Shown here: positions 1 to 7,163 of the stretch, in pieces
Position numbering within the stretch: the stretch's first letter is position 1
Layout of the letters: each line of letters opens with the position of its first letter
Assembly (NCBI GenBank): GCA_900314345.1
Contig: OMUX01000365.1
Coordinates: forward strand, 1 to 12,428
DNA length: 12,428 nucleotides
Source of the DNA: an uncultured Erysipelotrichaceae bacterium
GTDB taxonomy: Bacteria > Bacillota_I > Bacilli_A > Erysipelotrichales > Erysipelotrichaceae
Reading direction: 5' to 3'
Notes under the pieces: generated by a model
Seen by the model: only the letters and a program-made list of their open reading frames with translations
Told to the model about the DNA's origin: nothing
Database searches by the model: none
Translations under genes and position numbers: made by a program

Positions 1-576
1 GCTCCTGTCCAGGTTGTCCTTGGTTCTTGCAAGCCTGGAAATACTCTCCATCTTGCGCTTCTTGTACTTGGCAACGCCGGCTGCCTCTTCAAAGATGCCG
101 CGCCTGTCCTGCGGCTTTGCCTCGGCAAAGGCAATGACATTGCCCTGGGAGATGATGGAAAGACTGTCCTTTCCAAGACCGGTATCCAGGAAAAGATCGA
201 CGACATCACGCAGTCTGACCTGGTTCCGGTTGATGAGATACTCCGCATCGCCGGAATCCCTGTACAGTCTTCTGGTGACTTCCAGTTCATCCTTGTCGGA
301 ATTCAGGATGTGATTGCTGTTATCAAACACCAGGGTCACTTCAGCCATGTTCAGAGGCCTGCGGTCTGCGCTTCCCGAGAAGATCACGTCGCTCATCTTC
401 TCACCGCGCATGGACCTTGAGCTCTGTTCGCCAAGCACCCATCTCACGGCATCCGTGATGTTGGACTTGCCGCATCCGTTGGGTCCGACAATTCCCGTGA
501 TCGGGTGATCGAACGTGATGACGGTCTTATCGGCGAAGGACTTGAATCCCTGCATTTCAATCCGCTTTAAAAACAT
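1..576 (-). CDS. smc: Chromosome segregation ATPase SMC, N-terminal part (runs off left edge)
   Basis: This is the first 192 residues of SMC, the coiled-coil ATPase that works with ScpA/ScpB to compact and separate chromosomes. The start region reads MFLKRIEMQGFKSFADKT, the typical SMC opening. A Walker A motif GPNGCGKS lies at residues 31-38, followed by the conserved NITDAVRWVLGEQ stretch, and the Q-loop (ISQG, Gln144) comes near the end of the N-terminal head lobe. The visible part ends as the first coiled-coil arm begins; the hinge, second arm and Walker B/signature motifs lie outside the window. The ATG at 574-576 has an AGGAG ribosome site six bases upstream (583-587). The gene is separated from mscL by a terminator and has its own extended -10 promoter, so it probably starts a new transcript. 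In many Bacillota smc follows rnc; here it follows mscL. Identification is very secure. Confidence 0.97.
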   Translation of the reverse strand, partial: MFLKRIEMQGFKSFADKTVITFDHPITGIVGPNGCGKSNITDAVRWVLGEQSSRSMRGEKMSDVIFSGSADRRPLNMAEVTLVFDNSNHILNSDKDELEVTRRLYRDSGDAEYLINRNQVRLRDVVDLFLDTGLGKDSLSIISQGNVIAFAEAKPQDRRGIFEEAAGVAKYKKRKMESISRLARTKDNLDRS

Positions 577-602
577 TTATGTCTCCTGTCAAATGCTTAC
601 CT

Positions 603-608
603 ATTATA
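603..608 (-). promoter_or_regulatory. Extended -10 promoter element for smc
   Basis: On the minus strand the sequence reads TGCTATAAT, a perfect -10 hexamer with the TGn extension. It lies 26 bases upstream of the smc ATG, predicting a start near 596 and a leader of about 20 bases that holds the AGGAG site. No good -35 is seen at 16-18 bases spacing, as is common for extended -10 promoters. The element is directly downstream of the mscL terminator. The function is inferred from sequence only. Confidence 0.6.
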
Positions 609-628
609 GCAGAGCGGCCCATGTACGG

Positions 629-655
629 AAACAAAAAAGCGGCATGTGCCGCTTC
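629..655 (-). terminator. Intrinsic terminator after mscL
   Basis: On the minus strand a perfect 7-bp stem, AAGCGGC / GCCGCTT with a 4-base loop (637-654), is followed by TTTTTTGTTT. It begins 12 bases after the mscL stop codon. This is a textbook Rho-independent terminator and should end the long operon before smc. The stem arms closely resemble those of the alaS terminator at 10874-10892. Confidence 0.9.
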
Positions 656-665
656 GTGAATCCGA

Positions 666-1067
666 TCACTTCTTCTGTTCCCTGAGCAGGTCCCTGATCT
701 CCTCCAGGGCAATCAGTTCATCACTCTTCTTCGGTGCTTCCTCAGGCTTTGGTTCTTCCTTCTTCTCAAATGCCTTGGCAGCCTTGTTGAAGCTCTTCAG
801 GATCAGGAACAATACCAGTGCCGTCAGGATGAAGTTGATGACGGCGGAGATGAAGGCACCAATGCCCAGGTTCACACCGTTTGACAGCGGGATGACCACA
901 GCCGAGAAGTCAACGCTGAAGGCCATGCCGATCAGCGGGTTGATGATGTTCTCCGTGAGTGCTGTGACAACAGAGCTGAAGGCACCGGCAATCAGTACGC
1001 CGATGGCCATGTCGATCATGTTGCCCTTAAGAGCGAATGCCTTGAATTCTTCCAGAAATTTCTTCAT
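666..1067 (-). CDS. mscL: Large-conductance mechanosensitive channel MscL
   Basis: A 133-residue protein, the usual MscL size. It forms a homopentameric membrane pore that opens when the bilayer is stretched and releases solutes after osmotic downshock. The N-terminal amphipathic helix [16 protein letters not shown] leads into the pore-lining first membrane helix with its small-residue packing ([13 protein letters not shown], about residues 18-30). A periplasmic loop follows, then a second membrane helix at about 72-92 and a charged C-terminal bundle rich in Lys, Glu and Pro ([11 protein letters not shown]). I chose the ATG at 1065-1067 because the family always begins near M-K-x-F and because GAAAGGGGA lies just upstream; an open frame continues upstream but only inside the U32 gene. 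Its first 41 bases overlap the 3' end of the U32 gene in another frame, so its ribosome site lies within that coding region. It is the last gene of the operon. Confidence 0.96.
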   Translation of the reverse strand: MKKFLEEFKAFALKGNMIDMAIGVLIAGAFSSVVTALTENIINPLIGMAFSVDFSAVVIPLSNGVNLGIGAFISAVINFILTALVLFLILKSFNKAAKAFEKKEEPKPEEAPKKSDELIALEEIRDLLREQKK

Positions 1068-3222
1068 AGATTCCCCTTTCAATTGCTTTCTTCTCTGCAG
1101 ATGTCTCATCACTGAACAGGATGCAGGCACTGCACTTACCCATATTTTCGTCTCTTAGCACAGCAGGTTCAAGCACTTTTGCAAGATTCCCTTCATACAC
1201 AAGCGGGAATACATTCCCTTCCAGATCCCTCAGATACGATGCCTTTTCTGTCATGAAGCCGTTCTTGATGTACATCAATGTCCTTCGGCCGTAGACAGGG
1301 CGGTACACATGAGGTACAAAGCTGTATCTTTTCTCAAAGGAATCCAGCATTTTCTTCAGATTCTCATCATTCACTTCACTGGATACGATGACGGAATCGA
1401 TGCCCTCATGGGACAGGAACCAGGCAAGACTGTAGCTGTTTGCGATATTCAGTGTCATGCCGGCAATGCAATGGCGCAAAGGATGATTCAGATCTCCAAG
1501 CTCAGAAAGCACAGCATTTTCCGGAACAGATGCATCCTCCTCCCTGACCACCGGCATGATTCCAGAAGCCTGTACGTGGCGTACATGCGGCAGCTGTGAA
1601 GGCTCATCACTTCCAAGCACCAGCAGCTGTGTATCATCGGATATTACAGGATTGAGATGGAATGCATAAGGCTTTGACTCAGTTCTGTCCGGATGTCTGA
1701 GGGCCCTTGCCTCATCCAGCTGTTCCAGAAGCACACGTCTTGCCTCATTGAGCTGCGACACGGGAAGGAATACATTGCCGAGAACACTGTCTTTGCTGAA
1801 GACAGCTTCATAGGCACTGTTTCCTGTTTTTGAAAGTGCTTCTTCCATCCGTTCCTTTGTGAACGGAGCCTTCAATGCCTTCTGTACCAGGAAGGAGGTC
1901 TCCGTTTCCACACAATATCCCTCTTCATCCCATGCCTTCAGCTTCAGCGGCTGATCCTGTAATGCAGTATATTCCACTGTCACAGGCACTTTCCTTGGAT
2001 CTGAAAGGATGGCATGTGCGATCCGGTCCACCAGTGCGGAATCGCTGGTTTTCTGCAGCGGCTGTCCTTTCCTTGGAATCGGCTTGGAATGGCAGTCCAG
2101 CCAGACAAGATCCCCGGGATCGGCATGGTTGACCAACAATCCGTTCTTCTCAATCTTCACGGCGGTCAGACCGGTATCCATCGGTGTATTCAGGATGCGC
2201 AGACCATCATGCTGGGACAACGGTGCAGACAGCTTCACCAATACCCTTCCCTTGTCATACTTCACGACTGTGCCGATCTGTATGCCACGGTGATTGGGAC
2301 GGTAATGGCTCATCCGGTCCTTCACATCCGCATGGAACGGATGTCCGAGGCTGAAGCCTCTGTTGAACATCTCCAGAAGTTCCGTAAGTCGTTCTTCACT
2401 GACCTCATATTTCCTTCCGGCATAGTATGCATCAATGGCTTCCCGGAATGTCCTTGTCACAAGCCATACATATTCAGGCCGCTTCATCCTTCCTTCAATC
2501 TTCAGGCTGGAAACGCCTGCCTCAATCAGCTCGGGAACCTTGTCAATCAGATTCAGATCCTTCGGGGAAAGCAGGTATTCCCCGTCTGTCCTGATCTGAT
2601 TGTGATCCTTGTCTTCCGCTGTATATTTCAGACGGCACAGCTGTGCGCACATGCCGCGGTTTCCGGAACGGTTCTTGATGGCCGCAGACATCAGGCACTG
2701 ACCGCTGTAGGAGATGCAGATGGCACCATAGACAAACACCTCGATATCGATGCCGGTCTGTACGCACTTCCGGATCAGTTCAATCGGGGTTTCCCTGGCC
2801 AGGACAGCACGCTTCGCCCCTTCCTTTTTCATGAGCCGGCAGCCGTCTTCATTGTGGATATGCATCTGTGTGCTGCAGTGCAGCTCAAAGTCAGGCAGGG
2901 TTTCATGCAGTACATGGAACAGACCCATGTCCTGGATGAGCAGTGCATCCACATCCGCATGGTACAGCCACTCTGCTTCCTTCACGGCATTTTCAGTCTC
3001 GCTTTCAAACAGCAGGGTGTTCATGGTCACATACACCTTCACCCCATGAATATGGCAGTATCTCACTGCTTCTTTCATTTCCTCATGGCTGAAGTTGCCC
3101 GCAAAGGCACGTGCACCAAAGTTCATCCCGCCAAGATATACCGCATCACATCCAGCAGAGACTGCCGCATGCAGTGCATCCATATTGCCGGCCGGAGCCA
3201 GCAGTTCAATTCTTTTCTGCAT
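1027..3222 (-). CDS. U32 family protein with DUF3656 domain, RlhA-like (probable rRNA/tRNA hydroxylation factor)
   Basis: A 731-residue protein. Residues 1-300 are a U32 domain: the opening [26 protein letters not shown], the signature [19 protein letters not shown] at 161-179, and the conserved stretch around [15 protein letters not shown]. Four cysteines, 169, 176, 192 and 196, lie where U32 proteins are known or thought to bind an iron-sulfur cluster. About 385-505 resembles DUF3656, the domain that separates the long RlhA (YdcP) type from short TrhP proteins. The family was long called a peptidase or collagenase, but E. coli RlhA is needed for 5-hydroxylation of C2501 in 23S rRNA and TrhP proteins for tRNA U34 hydroxylation; a modification role is therefore likelier than proteolysis. 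The exact RNA target is inferred. ATG 3220-3222 has AGGA upstream and overlaps the glycosylase end by 17 bases; the 3' end overlaps mscL by 41. Confidence 0.9.
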   Translation of the reverse strand: MQKRIELLAPAGNMDALHAAVSAGCDAVYLGGMNFGARAFAGNFSHEEMKEAVRYCHIHGVKVYVTMNTLLFESETENAVKEAEWLYHADVDALLIQDMGLFHVLHETLPDFELHCSTQMHIHNEDGCRLMKKEGAKRAVLARETPIELIRKCVQTGIDIEVFVYGAICISYSGQCLMSAAIKNRSGNRGMCAQLCRLKYTAEDKDHNQIRTDGEYLLSPKDLNLIDKVPELIEAGVSSLKIEGRMKRPEYVWLVTRTFREAIDAYYAGRKYEVSEERLTELLEMFNRGFSLGHPFHADVKDRMSHYRPNHRGIQIGTVVKYDKGRVLVKLSAPLSQHDGLRILNTPMDTGLTAVKIEKNGLLVNHADPGDLVWLDCHSKPIPRKGQPLQKTSDSALVDRIAHAILSDPRKVPVTVEYTALQDQPLKLKAWDEEGYCVETETSFLVQKALKAPFTKERMEEALSKTGNSAYEAVFSKDSVLGNVFLPVSQLNEARRVLLEQLDEARALRHPDRTESKPYAFHLNPVISDDTQLLVLGSDEPSQLPHVRHVQASGIMPVVREEDASVPENAVLSELGDLNHPLRHCIAGMTLNIANSYSLAWFLSHEGIDSVIVSSEVNDENLKKMLDSFEKRYSFVPHVYRPVYGRRTLMYIKNGFMTEKASYLRDLEGNVFPLVYEGNLAKVLEPAVLRDENMGKCSACILFSDETSAEKKAIERGIYEEISGRIQGIRS

Positions 3223-3706
3223 ATGTCCTGATTTCCTGATATTTCTGTACAAGATCCTCGATGTGCATCCTTGCATTGGCACCGCTGGTGGAAGGAAGCG
3301 GTGTCATCTGCACATCACATACAACATACCGCTGATACAGGGATGCGGCTTTCCCGCCGGTGGTGAAGATATGCGAGATCCTTGTCTTATTGCATAATCC
3401 CGCAATGTCATTGACCTTCACATCCTTGATGGAGGAATCACTGCTTCCCGTGATGGTGCATTCCTGGATCACATCCCACAAGGCAACGTGATGTTTCAGA
3501 CAGAATGCCTTTTTCTCGTCGTTTGTATTCCCGCAGTGATCATCAAATACCATGGAAAGAACCTTCCAGAACCGGTTCTGCGGGTTTCCATAGTAGAACT
3601 TCACATCCCTGGAGATGACACTGGGAAACGAACCGAGGATCAATACTCTGCTGTCCTTGTCATACACCGGGGCAAAGGGATGATGGATATGGACGGTCTC
3701 AGCCAT
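3206..3706 (-). CDS. DNA-deoxyinosine glycosylase-like protein (UDG superfamily)
   Basis: A 166-residue protein of the uracil-DNA glycosylase superfamily, of the small group annotated as DNA-deoxyinosine (hypoxanthine) glycosylase. These enzymes remove deaminated bases from DNA to start base excision repair. Near the N-terminus LILGSFPSVISRDVKFYYG is followed by NPQNRFWKVL, the family's first active-site motif; near the C-terminus PLPSTSGANARM matches the second motif, usually LPSTSPANA. The substrate cannot be fixed from sequence; uracil or mismatch (Mug-like) activity is possible. I place the start at ATG 3704-3706 because it makes the protein begin just before the conserved HPFAPVYD segment and overlaps the holA stop by 8 bases (ATGGCTGA), which suggests translational coupling. 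An upstream in-frame alternative would lie deep in holA. It overlaps the U32 gene by 17 bases at its end. Confidence 0.88.
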   Translation of the reverse strand: MAETVHIHHPFAPVYDKDSRVLILGSFPSVISRDVKFYYGNPQNRFWKVLSMVFDDHCGNTNDEKKAFCLKHHVALWDVIQECTITGSSDSSIKDVKVNDIAGLCNKTRISHIFTTGGKAASLYQRYVVCDVQMTPLPSTSGANARMHIEDLVQKYQEIRTYAEKN

Positions 3707-4703
3707 GAACCAGATGCTCCAGAAGGAAGGCATTCAGTCCCTGTGCAGCATCCAGCTTTCCCTGCTTGATGCCCTGGTCCAGATCTGCCAGTTCCTTTAA
3801 CAGTGAAAGGAAATACGTGCTGCCATGGCCTCTTGCGGCCAGCAGATCCTTGTCCGGACGCTTGCGGTTGAGTGTCCTGCCGATGACATCCTCCGGGATT
3901 CCGCATTCATCCATGGCCGTGACCTCATACAGCTGACGGATGCGCACGGCAAGGATGGGAAGCATACCCTGTTCATTCATTGTGCCGTTGTTCAGAATAT
4001 CCTGCAGGGAACGGAAGGTTCCTTCCATATTCCCGCTGATGAAGGCATCGCCAAGCTTCCAGATATCCGCTTCCGGATTCGGAGAGACCAGATGACGGAT
4101 ATCCGTGAGATCCAGGTTCTTCTTCCCGTAGAGATCAAACTTGTCCAGGGAAAGATACAGCATGGATGCCGAGCCGTTGATCCTGACAAGCAGCTCTTCC
4201 CTTGCCTCACGGCTTAAGACATAGCCCCTCTCCCGCAGCTTCCGGTCCACCAGATCCGGCAGCTCCCAGGGGGCAGGCATGGAGAAGGCGACAATCGTGC
4301 AGACATGTGCCTTGGCCGCATCCTGCAGGATCGTGTATTCCTTCAGCCTGTGGTCCGGCTCCCAGCCATTGCAGTAAAGAATGAGATCAGAATCCGGGCT
4401 TGGATCCTTGCAGTACTGTTCCAGAAGCTCTGCCGTACCGCCCTTCTGCTTTCCCTTTTTCTTGCCTGAGGCACCCTTGGCACCTCCTGCCATCAGAAAA
4501 GCAGGATCATCAACGATGATCGTGCGGTGGTCATCAAACAGCGATACCGTGGCGCATGCACTGAGTGCATCTGACAGCTGAAAGGATGAAGCAGAACCAT
4601 CATAGGAAATGATGTTCTCGCTGCTGCTTCCCCCGCGTTTCAGAATCTGTTCTTTTTTCTTGCGGAGACTGTAGGTCTCCTTTCCGGAAAGGACATAGAT
4701 CAT
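3699..4703 (-). CDS. holA: DNA polymerase III subunit delta
   Basis: A 334-residue delta subunit of the clamp loader, which opens the beta sliding clamp and loads it on primed DNA. The length is normal for the family. The start MIYVLSGKETYSLRKKKEQI matches the typical 'YLLYGKE-Y-L' beginning. TIIVDDPAFL at 61-70 is the strand that precedes a flexible basic linker (72-90, Gly/Lys-rich), followed by LLEQYCKDPSPDSDLILY, a conserved stretch. The second half carries the helical collar-type region ending in DQGIKQGKLDAAQGLNAFLLEHLV, very typical of HolA. As in many Bacillota it follows comEC. The ATG at 4701-4703 has no purine-rich ribosome site; instead a perfect extended -10 lies six bases upstream, so the transcript from that promoter may be leaderless. 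Read-through from comEC is also possible because no terminator lies between. Confidence 0.95.
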   Translation of the reverse strand: MIYVLSGKETYSLRKKKEQILKRGGSSSENIISYDGSASSFQLSDALSACATVSLFDDHRTIIVDDPAFLMAGGAKGASGKKKGKQKGGTAELLEQYCKDPSPDSDLILYCNGWEPDHRLKEYTILQDAAKAHVCTIVAFSMPAPWELPDLVDRKLRERGYVLSREAREELLVRINGSASMLYLSLDKFDLYGKKNLDLTDIRHLVSPNPEADIWKLGDAFISGNMEGTFRSLQDILNNGTMNEQGMLPILAVRIRQLYEVTAMDECGIPEDVIGRTLNRKRPDKDLLAARGHGSTYFLSLLKELADLDQGIKQGKLDAAQGLNAFLLEHLVHG

Positions 4704-4709
4704 GCCACA

Positions 4710-4715
4710 ATTATA
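4710..4715 (-). promoter_or_regulatory. Extended -10 promoter directly before holA
   Basis: The minus strand reads TGCTATAAT, a perfect hexamer with TGn extension, in the 27-base gap between comEC and holA. Only six bases separate it from the holA ATG, so a normal +1 would fall at or within one base of the A of ATG (4703). No Shine-Dalgarno sequence is present in the gap. At 17-base spacing the -35 region is TGGTCT, a poor match. Inferred promoter for a possibly leaderless transcript. Confidence 0.5.
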
Positions 4716-4730
4716 GCAGGCAGGAAACCC

Positions 4731-6644
4731 TCAGACCATGGCGATATGCCCTGCTGAGGTGATCATGATGCAGAACTTTCCGAGGAACAGGAATGTGATG
4801 TCCCCTTCCTCCTTGGTATCCACATACGGAATGTGCCTTGCCAGAAGCCGCTGTACCACTTCCGGGTTTGGATGGTGATAGATCCGGTAGGCACCGGAAG
4901 AGACCACGGCAACTTCCGGTCTTGCGGCATTGAGGAACTCTTCACAGCTTCCGGTATGGGATCCATGATGGCTGAGCTTGAGAACATCCACATCCAGATC
5001 CCCGTATTTCCGGACGATCTGCTTCTCCCCTGCCGCATCACAGTCTCCCGTAAGCAGGATCTTCGTGTCACCGATCATGGTATACAGCACCAGGGAGCTT
5101 GCATTTTCATCCTCGCTGGAAATCTCATTGAGATCGAAGAACGACAGCTTTCTGCTGTCCGTTCTTTCCTGATGTTCTTCAATGACCTGATCGGGACTGT
5201 ATTCCTTGATCACAGCATCCCTGTTTCCGGAATGATCGCTGTCCGCATGGGTGACAAAGAAGGTATCCAGATGCCGGATGCCCTTGGCATCGAGCATGGT
5301 TTTCAGATTCCGGTACTGGCTTTCCTTGCCTGTGTCGATCAGCACATTGTCCATGCCAAGCGGCGCCCTCAGCAGGATGGCATCCCCCTGTCCGACGTTG
5401 ATGAATGTCAGCTCCGCAAAGGGATGAAACAATCCGGAGCACTGAAACAAGGCAAACCAGGCAAGCCATATGACATACTTCCGCGGATTCTTCCGGGAAA
5501 GAAAGCACAGCAGTATAAAGAACACTGCACCAAAGCCCAGGATTGTGCCGGGAAACACAAACAGATCCAGAAGCGAAACAATGCGGTCCAGAACGGATAC
5601 TGCCGTCAGAGGCAGCGGCACAAAGCAGGACAGCAAGGCAAAGAGGAACAGGCATCCCTGTACACTGACCAGAAACGGATAGACAGATGTCATGAGGGGC
5701 GACCATTGATGAAACAGCAGCGACTGCATGATGCCTGCCCAGAAGGCACTGATGATCTTCTTCCGTTCCCCGAACAAGGATGTAAAGCGGTATACGGAAG
5801 GAAGCAGGAAGGAAGCACTGGTGATGACATGGGGATACAGAACAAGACCGATGATCCAGCCGATGCCGCAGCGCTGCCGGTAGGTGAGCTCCTTGTTCCG
5901 TTTCAAAAGGGCAAAGATCAGCCTTTGCACAAGAAGATAGGGAAAGTGAAAGAACAAGGCCATGACACCGGTGATGACAAGCATCACCTTTTCAAGATCC
6001 TCCTTGTTCAGGAAATACTTCAGTAGCCAGTTCAGAAACATCAGCACTCCGGCAAGCGAGAACCCGCTGTCCTGAAGCGAGGAGGAAAGCGGTACCTCTT
6101 CATTGCGGATGCCGAAGATCAGCCGGTCCAGCAGTACCCGCTTCTCTGCATTCTCCATGCCTGCAATATGTTTCTGCAGAAGCCCTCTGAGGCTGTGAGA
6201 TGGCTTCACCTCCACAGGCACACAGGACATGCTGTAATGCCGGTTCTGTCTTCTGCAGTACTTTGCAAAGTCAAAGCGGAAGAATCCTTTTGAATAAGTA
6301 ATCTCCTCCCACTGTCCGTCCAGTCTTACCACACTGTCAAGAACCGGTGGCTCCGACTGGAAGTAGACAATGCCTTCCGCCCCTTCTGACAAAACTGTTA
6401 CATACCTTGCTGAACGGGAAACGACAATGCCTTCCCTGCCCGGCATCTTCATGCGGCGGGGTATCAGGGCAAGCACAAGGACCATGATGAAAACAACCAC
6501 GGACCTGCTTTTCGTGCGAAGCCAGTAGAAGGCAATGGCAAGCACTGCAATGCTCAGTTTGTACTGCATGGGAAAAAGGACAGCCATCAGAAGAACCGAA
6601 GCCAGCAGTGCATGGTTTCTGAACTCGCTGAATACCTGCTTCAA
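4731..6644 (-). CDS. comEC: ComEC/Rec2-family DNA uptake channel with C-terminal metallo-beta-lactamase domain
   Basis: A 637-residue polytopic membrane protein, shorter than the ~750-800 usual for ComEC. ComEC carries single-stranded DNA across the membrane in natural transformation. Two membrane helices lie at about 11-62, then a soluble segment (about 70-150) resembling the OB-like N-terminal domain. A multi-helix region follows at about 190-405, the competence domain, opened by RLIFGIRNEEVPLSSSLQ. The C-terminal metallo-beta-lactamase-like domain starts at about 411 with FINVGQGDAILL, DTG at 437-439, THADSDH at 465-471, TGDCD at 532-536 and LKLSHHGS at 555-562, so the nuclease-type metal ligands look intact. 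The S-G-x-H motif normally seen in the competence domain is not evident. The start is TTG at 6642-6644, overlapping the comEA stop by four bases (TTGA) with AGGA upstream. No comEB lies between comEA and comEC. Confidence 0.93.
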   Translation of the reverse strand: MKQVFSEFRNHALLASVLLMAVLFPMQYKLSIAVLAIAFYWLRTKSRSVVVFIMVLVLALIPRRMKMPGREGIVVSRSARYVTVLSEGAEGIVYFQSEPPVLDSVVRLDGQWEEITYSKGFFRFDFAKYCRRQNRHYSMSCVPVEVKPSHSLRGLLQKHIAGMENAEKRVLLDRLIFGIRNEEVPLSSSLQDSGFSLAGVLMFLNWLLKYFLNKEDLEKVMLVITGVMALFFHFPYLLVQRLIFALLKRNKELTYRQRCGIGWIIGLVLYPHVITSASFLLPSVYRFTSLFGERKKIISAFWAGIMQSLLFHQWSPLMTSVYPFLVSVQGCLFLFALLSCFVPLPLTAVSVLDRIVSLLDLFVFPGTILGFGAVFFILLCFLSRKNPRKYVIWLAWFALFQCSGLFHPFAELTFINVGQGDAILLRAPLGMDNVLIDTGKESQYRNLKTMLDAKGIRHLDTFFVTHADSDHSGNRDAVIKEYSPDQVIEEHQERTDSRKLSFFDLNEISSEDENASSLVLYTMIGDTKILLTGDCDAAGEKQIVRKYGDLDVDVLKLSHHGSHTGSCEEFLNAARPEVAVVSSGAYRIYHHPNPEVVQRLLARHIPYVDTKEEGDITFLFLGKFCIMITSAGHIAMV

Positions 6645-7111
6645 AGGCTGATCCTGTCCTTCAGCTTTTCGTACTTTGCCTCACCGATCCCTTTTACCTG
6701 CATGAGATCCTCAAGGCTCTGGAAAAGACCTTCCTGTTCCCGGTGGGTGATGATGGCTTCCGCAGTTCCCTCTCCTACCCCGGGCAGCTCCATGAGCTGT
6801 TCCTTCGTGGCGGTGTTGATGGAGATCCTCGGGGATTCCGGGGCAAGGGTCGGGATGATGATGACATCATGGTCCTTGAGGATGGTCTGTGGATTCAGAA
6901 CATCCGGATCCGCATCATTCTCCAGTTCCACTTCCTCCAATGCTGTGCCAAGCGTGGAATACCTGGGCAGTGTGACTTCCTTTTCCTCTTCGACGGCACC
7001 CTTGAGCGTGACATGGATGGCATCATCCTGTTCCGTGTTCAACTCCATGGGCTTAAGATCCACGCTCAAAGAAAGCAGAAACAAAAACAAAAGGACAAGC
7101 AGCTGTTTCAT
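6641..7111 (-). CDS. comEA: ComEA-family competence DNA-binding protein
   Basis: A 156-residue protein. An N-terminal hydrophobic segment, MKQLLVLLFLFLLSLSV, is a signal anchor that would hold it on the outer face of the membrane. A SLBB-like domain follows at about 31-87 (HVTLKGAVEEEKEVTLPRYS ... DHDVIIIPTL). The C-terminus holds two helix-hairpin-helix motifs: INTATKEQLMELPGVGEGTA and then DLMQVKGIGEAKYEKL. ComEA binds incoming double-stranded DNA and delivers it to ComEC. The ATG at 7109-7111 is chosen because a perfect AGGAGGT site (7119-7125) lies seven bases upstream; the in-frame codon six bases further upstream is TTG and too close to that site. It overlaps comEC by four bases. A 52-base gap separates it from greA with no convincing terminator or promoter, so co-transcription with greA is plausible. 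Size and domain order are standard for Gram-positive ComEA. Confidence 0.95.
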   Translation of the reverse strand: MKQLLVLLFLFLLSLSVDLKPMELNTEQDDAIHVTLKGAVEEEKEVTLPRYSTLGTALEEVELENDADPDVLNPQTILKDHDVIIIPTLAPESPRISINTATKEQLMELPGVGEGTAEAIITHREQEGLFQSLEDLMQVKGIGEAKYEKLKDRISL

Positions 7112-7118
7112 GAACAAT

Positions 7119-7125
7119 ACCTCCT
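7119..7125 (-). promoter_or_regulatory. Consensus Shine-Dalgarno site for comEA
   Basis: AGGAGGT on the minus strand with a 7-base spacer to ATG 7109-7111. It fixes the comEA start and is the strongest ribosome site in the window, suggesting efficient translation whenever the message is made. Confidence 0.85.
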
Positions 7126-7163
7126 GCCTGTCCTATTGCCTGTTTTTTCCGGTTTCCTCCGTT

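Noticed and set aside
646..1158. 170-codon plus-strand frame opposite mscL
   Set aside because: MscL on the minus strand is unmistakable and the plus-strand product has no recognisable domain.
2014..3231. 405-codon open frame on the plus strand
   Set aside because: It lies in exact complementary register opposite the U32 gene, its product resembles no known family, and it has no convincing ribosome site. The openness follows from rare TTA/CTA/TCA codons in U32.
1027..3282. U32 gene starting 20 codons further upstream
   Set aside because: The extra residues lie deep in the glycosylase gene and precede the conserved family start M-x-K-x-E-L-L-A-P-A-G; ATG 3220-3222 has an AGGA site.
4833..6026. 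397-codon plus-strand frame with a Gln/Lys-rich product
   Set aside because: Codon-register shadow of comEC: hydrophobic CTG codons read as CAG on the other strand, giving the Gln-rich composition.
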